NCBI GenBank assembly: GCA_007135015.1
Contig: SLJS01000156.1
Location: 1 to 10,381 of the forward strand
Direction of reading: 5' to 3'
Origin: Alcanivorax sp.
GTDB lineage: Bacteria; Pseudomonadota; Gammaproteobacteria; Pseudomonadales; Alcanivoracaceae
DNA: 10,381 bases
The position numbers and the translations under genes were made by a program. The notes under the pieces were generated by a model. The model had not been told where the DNA came from. It saw only the letters and a program-made list of their open reading frames with translations, and made no database searches. Positions 5,883 to 10,381 of the stretch are shown piece after piece (within the stretch, counting starts at the first letter, position 1; each line of letters begins with the position of its first letter).

Positions 5883-6923
5883 ATGCAGCACACACCCTCA
5901 CAGATCTGGCTGCGACGACTGACCCTCGTCACCATTGCCTTCACCGCTGTGGTCATCATCCTCGGCGCCTGGACCCGGCTTGCCGACGCGGGGCTCGGCT
6001 GCCCCGACTGGCCGGGCTGCTACGGACATCTGGACGTGCGTCAGGCGCACAGCTATGTGGACCAGACCAACCGGGAAAACCCGGGCACCTACCGGGAAGC
6101 GTTCACCACCATCCCGGAAATGATCCACCGTTATTTCGCGGGCACCCTGGGCCTGCTGGTGCTGGCGATCACCGCGCTCAGCTGGGTGAACCGCAAACAG
6201 CCCGGCCAGCCGCTGGCGCTGCCGTCGGGGCTGCTGGCGCTGGTGATCTTCCAGGCGCTTCTCGGCAAGTGGACGGTGACCATGGGACTTCAGCCCACCA
6301 TCGTGCTGCTGCATCTGGCCGGTGGCTTCACCACCCTCATTCTGCTCTGCTGGCTGGCCGCGCGGCTCTATCAGTGGCCCGGCACCGTCCGGGACGCCGC
6401 CGTGCGCGGACTCAAGCCGCTGGCCATCGTCACGCTGGTCGTCATGAGCCTGCAGACTGCCCTTGGCGGCTGGACCGCCGCCAACTACGCGGCGGTGGCC
6501 TGTACCGAGTTGCCCATCTGCGAGGCCGGCTGGACCCAGCGGCTGGATTTCGGCGAAGCCTTCACCTTCTTCGGCCACGACCATGACGGGCCCGACTACG
6601 AGTTCGGCGTACTGGAACACGAGGGCCGCACCACCATTCACGTCATGCACCGCATCGGCGCGCTGGTCGCGTTCGTCTTCGCCGGCGCCCTGGCCATTGC
6701 CCTGCTGTGGCGCGCCCGCAGTACCCTGTTCCGCAACTTCGGCCTGGCCATCGGCGCGGCGCTGCTGGTGCAGTTCGGCCTGGGCGTGAGCAATATCGTC
6801 TTCCACGTCCCGCTTTCCGTGGCCGTGGCGCACAATTTCGGCGCCGCCGTGCTGCTGGTAGTGCTGGTGCTGTTCCTGCGTGCCATCCACCATGAACCCT
6901 GGGGGGAAGATGGAAACCACTGA
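5883..6923 (+). CDS. ctaA: Heme A synthase (COX15/CtaA family)
   Basis: Oxidises the C8 methyl group of heme O to a formyl group, giving heme A for the aa3 oxidase. The 346-residue membrane protein has about eight helices arranged as two repeated four-helix halves, each with a conserved histidine pair: H82 (EMIHRYFAG) and H144 (LLHLAGG) in the first half, H256 (HVMHRIGA) and H317 (VAHNFGAA) in the second. Both extracytoplasmic cysteine pairs are present: C40/C46 in GLGCPDWPGCYG and C207/C213 in CTELPIC. An extra hydrophilic loop at about 221-250 (DFGEAF...GHDHDGPDYEFG) lies before helix six. Start ATG is 6 nt after the previous stop, with only a weak ribosome binding site, which suggests translational coupling. 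The end overlaps ctaB. Confidence 0.96.
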   Translation: MQHTPSQIWLRRLTLVTIAFTAVVIILGAWTRLADAGLGCPDWPGCYGHLDVRQAHSYVDQTNRENPGTYREAFTTIPEMIHRYFAGTLGLLVLAITALSWVNRKQPGQPLALPSGLLALVIFQALLGKWTVTMGLQPTIVLLHLAGGFTTLILLCWLAARLYQWPGTVRDAAVRGLKPLAIVTLVVMSLQTALGGWTAANYAAVACTELPICEAGWTQRLDFGEAFTFFGHDHDGPDYEFGVLEHEGRTTIHVMHRIGALVAFVFAGALAIALLWRARSTLFRNFGLAIGAALLVQFGLGVSNIVFHVPLSVAVAHNFGAAVLLVVLVLFLRAIHHEPWGEDGNH

Positions 6924-7824
6924 GGAAAACCCGTCGGAAGCCGCCCACTGGCGGGACTACCTGGCGCTGACCAAGCCTGGCGTGGTTTCCCTGCTGATGG
7001 TCACGGCCGTGGCGGGCATGTTCCTTGCCACGGACCCGCCCGGAATGGTGCCGGTGGATACCCTGGTCTGGTCGATCCTGGGGCTGAGCCTGGCCATGAT
7101 GGCCTCGGCGGCGATCAACCAGATCATGGACCGAAAGATCGATGCGGTAATGAAGCGCACGGAACGGCGACCCATTGTCACCGGACGCCTGGATATCCGT
7201 CGCGCCATACCCTTTACACTGATGCTCACGCTGGTTTCGCTGGCCATTCTCTATTTCCTGGTCAATCCGCTGACCGCAGTGCTGACCCTGGGCGGATTCA
7301 TCGGCTACGCCTTCGTCTACACCCTCTGGCTCAAGCGGGCCACGCCCCAGAACATCGTCATCGGGGGCCTGGCCGGCGCACTGCCGCCGCTTCTGGGCTG
7401 GACCGCCGTGACCGGCGAGGTGCACCCCTATGCATTGCTGCTGGTGCTCATCATCTTTGTGTGGACCCCTCCCCATTTCTGGGCGCTGGCCATCCACCGG
7501 GTCGACGAATACGCCGAGGCGGAGATCCCCATGCTGCCGGTTACCCACGGCGTCGCCTTTACTCGCAGCTCAGTGCTCTACTACACGGTGCTGCTGTTCA
7601 TCACCTCGCTGCTGCCCTGGCTGACGGGGATGAGCGGCCTGATCTATCTGGGCTCGGCGCTGGTGCTGGGCCTCATCTTTCTGGCCCACGCACTGCACCT
7701 TCGCTTCGGTGACGACCCCCGGCGGCCCATGAAAACCTTTGGCTATTCCATCACCTACCTGTTTGTGCTCTTCGCCGCATTGCTGGTGGATCACTATATT
7801 CCGGTTCACTCGTTGCCGTTGTAG
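6910..7824 (+). CDS. ctaB: Protoheme IX farnesyltransferase (heme O synthase)
   Basis: UbiA-family inner-membrane prenyltransferase that adds a farnesyl group to heme B to give heme O, the substrate of CtaA. From the chosen start the protein has 304 residues and about nine helices. Seen: the Mg-diphosphate motif NQIMDRKID (N70, D74, D78), the following ERRPIVTGRL, the YTLWLKRATPQNIVIGG segment, WTPPHFWALAI and the second polar motif RVDEYAEAEIPMLP. The reading frame is open further upstream to a GTG at 6880 and an ATG at 6892; I prefer the ATG at 6910 because a G-run (6901-6906) gives a ribosome binding site and it leaves only a 14-nt overlap with ctaA. Last gene of the operon; no clear terminator follows, but a heptamer repeat array begins 6 nt after its stop. 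Confidence 0.96.
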   Translation: METTEENPSEAAHWRDYLALTKPGVVSLLMVTAVAGMFLATDPPGMVPVDTLVWSILGLSLAMMASAAINQIMDRKIDAVMKRTERRPIVTGRLDIRRAIPFTLMLTLVSLAILYFLVNPLTAVLTLGGFIGYAFVYTLWLKRATPQNIVIGGLAGALPPLLGWTAVTGEVHPYALLLVLIIFVWTPPHFWALAIHRVDEYAEAEIPMLPVTHGVAFTRSSVLYYTVLLFITSLLPWLTGMSGLIYLGSALVLGLIFLAHALHLRFGDDPRRPMKTFGYSITYLFVLFAALLVDHYIPVHSLPL

Positions 7825-7830
7825 GGTTGC

Positions 7831-7914
7831 GGGAGCAAGGGACAAGGGACAAGGGACAAGGGACAAGGGGCAAGGAGCAAGAGGCAAGGGGCAAGGAGCA
7901 AGAGGCAAGGGGAA
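7831..7914. repeat. Heptanucleotide tandem repeat array (12 units) with G-quadruplex potential
   Basis: Twelve consecutive 7-bp units fill 84 bp. The second to fifth are identical AGGGACA (7838-7865); after these comes a 21-bp higher-order unit made of AGGGGCA, AGGAGCA, AGAGGCA, repeated twice without change (7866-7886 and 7887-7907); the flanking units (7831-7837, 7908-7914) are degenerate. The four AGGGACA units plus the next give five GGG runs with 4-nt spacers, a canonical G-quadruplex pattern on the plus strand. Such heptamer arrays (short tandemly repeated repetitive sequences) are known from several bacteria; their function is unclear. It lies between ctaB and the lemA promoter. Confidence 0.95.
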
Positions 7915-7941
7915 CAGGCGCACGCTTGATCTGACCCGGCA

Positions 7942-7970
7942 TTGACGCTCTTTCACGCAAGGGGCATATT
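7942..7970 (+). promoter_or_regulatory. Candidate sigma-70 promoter for lemA-M48
   Basis: TTGACG (7942-7947, 5/6) and CATATT (7965-7970, 4/6) are exactly 17 bp apart, giving a start near 7977 and a ~38-nt leader to the lemA ATG. A second -10-like TACAAT lies at 7995-8000 but has no -35 at proper spacing. The promoter begins 28 bp after the heptamer array. Confidence 0.55.
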
Positions 7971-8014
7971 CGGGGTTTGCCGGGACCGGGAACTTACAAT
8001 AAAAGGGAAGGATC

Positions 8015-8602
8015 ATGGGAAACTGGATATTCGTCGGCCTGGTCGTGGCCGCCATCGTCTTTACCATCTATGTCTACAACCGGCTGATCACGCTCAAGAA
8101 CCGGTTCAAGAACGCCTTTGCGCAGATCGACGTGCAGCTGCAGCGCCGTCACGACCTGATCCCCAACCTGGTGGAAACCGCGAAGGGATACATGGACCAC
8201 GAGCGTGAAACCCTCACCCGGGTGACCGAGGCGCGGGCCGCAGCCGTTTCGGCCAAGGAGGCGGCACGCAAGCACCCGGACGACCCCGGCGCCGTCAACG
8301 CCCTGGGCAAGGCGGAAAGCTTCCTTTCCGGCTCGCTGGCCAACATGTTTGCCCTGTCGGAGAACTATCCGGAACTGCGCGCCAACGAAACCATGAGTCA
8401 GCTCATGGAGGAACTGTCCACCACGGAAAACCGTATCGGCTTTGCCCGTCAGGCGTTCAATGATTCGGTGATGGATTACAACACCTACCGGGAGCAGTTC
8501 CCCAACAACTTCGTGGCGGGCATGTTCGGAAGCTTCCGCAAGGCAGAGCTGCTGGAGATCCAGACCCCGGAGGCGCGCCAGACACCGCAGGTCTCCTTCT
8601 AA
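8015..8602 (+). CDS. lemA: LemA family protein
   Basis: A 195-residue protein with one N-terminal membrane helix (about 4-21) and a long, mostly helical domain. The family signature is clear: NRFKNAFAQIDVQLQRRHDLIPNLVE spans 29-54, followed by alpha-helical heptad-rich segments and the late FNDSVMDYNTYREQFPNNFVAGMFG region (about 149-173). LemA proteins are widespread; their molecular role is not settled, though they very often neighbour HtpX/M48 proteases, as here. The start is supported by a strong AAGGGAAGGA ribosome binding site. The M48 gene begins 12 nt after its stop, so both are surely co-transcribed. Not related to the Pseudomonas sensor kinase once also called LemA (GacS). Confidence 0.94.
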   Translation: MGNWIFVGLVVAAIVFTIYVYNRLITLKNRFKNAFAQIDVQLQRRHDLIPNLVETAKGYMDHERETLTRVTEARAAAVSAKEAARKHPDDPGAVNALGKAESFLSGSLANMFALSENYPELRANETMSQLMEELSTTENRIGFARQAFNDSVMDYNTYREQFPNNFVAGMFGSFRKAELLEIQTPEARQTPQVSF

Positions 8603-8614
8603 ACGGGTCGGGCC

Positions 8615-10381
8615 ATGAACTTCTTCGAACACCAGGAGCAGGCCCGACGCCATACCCTGCTTCTGGTGGCCTATTTCCTTGTCGCGGTACTGCTCACCGC
8701 CCTGGCGGTGAACCTGGTGCTATGGCTGGGTATATTCCTGGTCTCCGGCCTCTATATTCCGCTCGGCGACTGGTTCCTGTCGCGGGCCAATCTCTGGGCC
8801 ACGGGCATCACCCTGGTCATCATTCTCGGCGGGAGCTTCCACCGACTGCTGCAGCTACGCGATGGCGGCGAGGCGCTGGCGTACCTGGTGGGTGCACGGG
8901 AAATCGAACCCGAGTACGCGATGACCGACGAGCAGCAGCTGATCAATGTGGTCGAGGAGATATCCATCGCCTCCGGCGTGCCGGTGCCCCGGCTGTTCCT
9001 GCTCCCCGAGGACCAGTCCATCAATGCGTTCGTCGCCGGCTTCCGCCCCACCGAGACCGTGCTGGTGGTGACCCAGGGCACCCTGGATCACCTGGACCGC
9101 ACGGAACTGCAGGGTGTGATCGCCCATGAATACAGCCATATCTTCAACGGGGACATGCGGCTGAATCTGCGGCTGATGGCCATTCTGGCCGGCATCGTCA
9201 ACGTGGGCCGGATCGGGCGGCTGCTGGTCTACGGCAGTACCGCCACCGACTGGCACCGCACCAGCTCCCCCGGAACTCGTGACGGAATGGTCGGGCATTT
9301 CGCCCTCATCATTGTCGGTCTGCTGCTGATGACGGTGGGTGCCATCGGTGTCTTCTTCGGCCGGTTGATCAAGGCGGCCATCTCCCGCAAACGCGAGCTG
9401 CTGGCAGATGCCTCCTCGGTACAGTTCACTCGCAACCCGGCCGGAATCGCCGGCGCGCTGATGAAGATCGGCGGCGGTCACGGCTCCCATCTGCATACCG
9501 CCCACGCCGAGGACATGAGTCACATGTGCTTCGGCGAGACCCTGAGGTTCAACCGCATGGGCGGGCTCATGTCGACGCACCCGCCGATCGAGGAAAGGCT
9601 TTATGCCATTGGCCCGGAATGGGCCGCCCGCGCGCGGGTACGGGCCCGGGAACAGGCCCGAAAACAGCAAAGCACACCGGCCCCCGGCGAGACCGCCAGC
9701 GCCGCCGTGGCGACCGCCACCGCCGCCGGGGCATCCGGATTCGCCGGGACGCCGGCACAGCGGGGGACATCGTCCGCCGGCGGAAAAGCTCCGGGGGCCT
9801 CCGTGCGCGTGGGCACCGTGCAGCCCGAGCACATGGGTTATGCAAGAAGCATTCACCAGCTCATCCCCGACGACCTCCACCACAAGTCCCGCCACCCCCA
9901 TGCCGCCTGCTCGGTCATTTACGCCCTGGTGATCAGCGTCAGTGACGAAGAGCCCGAAACCCTGCTGCCGCTGCTGGAAGCCGGGGAAATGGAAAGCCGG
10001 GATATCCGCCAGCTGGTGGACGAGATCCGCCGCCTTGGCAGCCGCATCCGGCTACCGTTGCTGGATCTTTGCATCCCCGCACTGAAGCATCTTCCGGCGG
10101 AGGAGCGGGCAAGCCTGCTGAAGAAGCTGCAACAGCTGATTCGCGCGGACCGGCGCATGACGCTGTTCGAGTTCGTGCTGGTGCATATCCTGCATGATCA
10201 TCTGGCACCGGGTGCCGGACGCAACCGCCCCACCGGGCGGTTGCGCAGCTACCGGAAAGCCCGGGACGAGCTGCAGCTGCTGCTGTCGGCCATGATCCAT
10301 GCCGGCGGCCACCGGGGCGAGGCGGCCGAAGAACTCTTCCGGGACGTGCGGGGTCTGCTGCTTCCGGAATCAAGAACACTG
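8615..10381 (+). CDS. M48 family membrane metallopeptidase (HtpX-like), partial, with long C-terminal extension
   Basis: The frame is open from ATG 8615 to the right edge (589 codons, no stop). Two N-terminal helices (about 14-40 and 62-75) precede an M48 protease domain: INAFVAGF at 136-143, zinc motif H171-E-Y-S-H175 and the third-ligand glutamate E261 in RELLADASS; two further helices flank about 185-200 and 227-250; THPPIEERL at 321-329 closes the domain. M48 enzymes cleave misfolded or damaged membrane proteins. A low-complexity Ala/Gly/Thr linker (about 350-395) leads to a helical region (about 430-585) with LLDLCIPALKHLPAEER and LIRADRRMTLFEFVLVHIL, which resembles TerB-like domains. 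This extension is absent from plain HtpX (about 290 residues). The ribosome binding site is weak (GGG), suggesting coupling to lemA 12 nt upstream. The missing tail is probably short. Confidence 0.92.
   Translation, partial: MNFFEHQEQARRHTLLLVAYFLVAVLLTALAVNLVLWLGIFLVSGLYIPLGDWFLSRANLWATGITLVIILGGSFHRLLQLRDGGEALAYLVGAREIEPEYAMTDEQQLINVVEEISIASGVPVPRLFLLPEDQSINAFVAGFRPTETVLVVTQGTLDHLDRTELQGVIAHEYSHIFNGDMRLNLRLMAILAGIVNVGRIGRLLVYGSTATDWHRTSSPGTRDGMVGHFALIIVGLLLMTVGAIGVFFGRLIKAAISRKRELLADASSVQFTRNPAGIAGALMKIGGGHGSHLHTAHAEDMSHMCFGETLRFNRMGGLMSTHPPIEERLYAIGPEWAARARVRAREQARKQQSTPAPGETASAAVATATAAGASGFAGTPAQRGTSSAGGKAPGASVRVGTVQPEHMGYARSIHQLIPDDLHHKSRHPHAACSVIYALVISVSDEEPETLLPLLEAGEMESRDIRQLVDEIRRLGSRIRLPLLDLCIPALKHLPAEERASLLKKLQQLIRADRRMTLFEFVLVHILHDHLAPGAGRNRPTGRLRSYRKARDELQLLLSAMIHAGGHRGEAAEELFRDVRGLLLPESRTL

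Noticed and set aside
5898..6920. Minus-strand open frame of 340 codons covering nearly all of ctaA
   Set aside because: Exact antisense of ctaA, hydrophilic and rich in Gln/Gly/His, no ribosome binding site; a by-product of the third-base GC bias.
7831..7914. CRISPR array
   Set aside because: Units are 7 bp, directly adjacent with no spacers, and no cas genes are present.
7570..8067. Minus-strand frame with a repeated Leu-Ala-Pro-Cys-Pro peptide
   Set aside because: The peptide repeat is only the translation of the heptamer DNA array; the frame continues antisense into ctaB and lemA.
8855..9901. Minus-strand open frame of 348 codons opposite the M48 gene
   Set aside because: The plus frame carries HEYSH, the third zinc ligand and the membrane segments of an M48 protease; the minus frame has nothing recognisable.

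Overview
The window reads as ordinary chromosomal DNA of a GC-rich gammaproteobacterium. The combination of DUF2909, SURF1, an SCO-like protein, CtaA and CtaB, together with a DUF1820 protein, a LemA/M48 pair and a REP element, is typical of Pseudomonas/Halomonas/Ectothiorhodospiraceae-like lineages. I cannot name a genus from the sequence alone. Most of the window is an aa3/caa3-type cytochrome c oxidase locus split into two divergent arms.

Left arm (minus strand, 1-2270): ctaC, subunit II with a fused C-terminal cytochrome c domain, is followed 3 nt later by ctaD, subunit I, which runs off the left edge. Middle (2271-4511): a 394-bp regulatory gap; a DUF1820 gene on the plus strand; a 311-bp gap holding a well-formed inverted pair of REP units (a REPIN); then, on the minus strand, an orphan family-3 periplasmic solute-binding protein downstream of a small two-helix DUF2909 protein. 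Right arm (plus strand, 4512-7824): a tight run of SURF1, an SCO-like membrane-anchored thioredoxin-fold protein, ctaA (heme A synthase) and ctaB (heme O synthase). The spacings are 6 nt, 6 nt and then a 14-nt overlap, which indicates one operon. CtaB makes heme O from heme B, CtaA converts heme O to heme A, and SURF1 and the SCO-like protein are expected to help insert heme A and copper or handle thiols in the oxidase encoded by the left arm. Subunit III and CtaG are not in the window and may lie beyond the left edge.

Beyond ctaB lies an 84-bp array of heptanucleotide repeats with G-quadruplex potential. After it comes a second unit: lemA with a recognisable promoter, then a large M48 (HtpX-like) membrane metallopeptidase that is open at the right edge and carries a long C-terminal extension resembling TerB-like domains.

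I see no phage, transposase, CRISPR, tRNA or rRNA. The most notable signals are non-coding: the REPIN, whose two arms differ only by a compensatory base-pair swap; a 13-nt match to the REP sequence across the ribosome binding site and first base of the DUF1820 gene; the heptamer array; and possible overlapping face-to-face promoters between DUF2909 and SURF1. No clearly new multi-gene system is visible.
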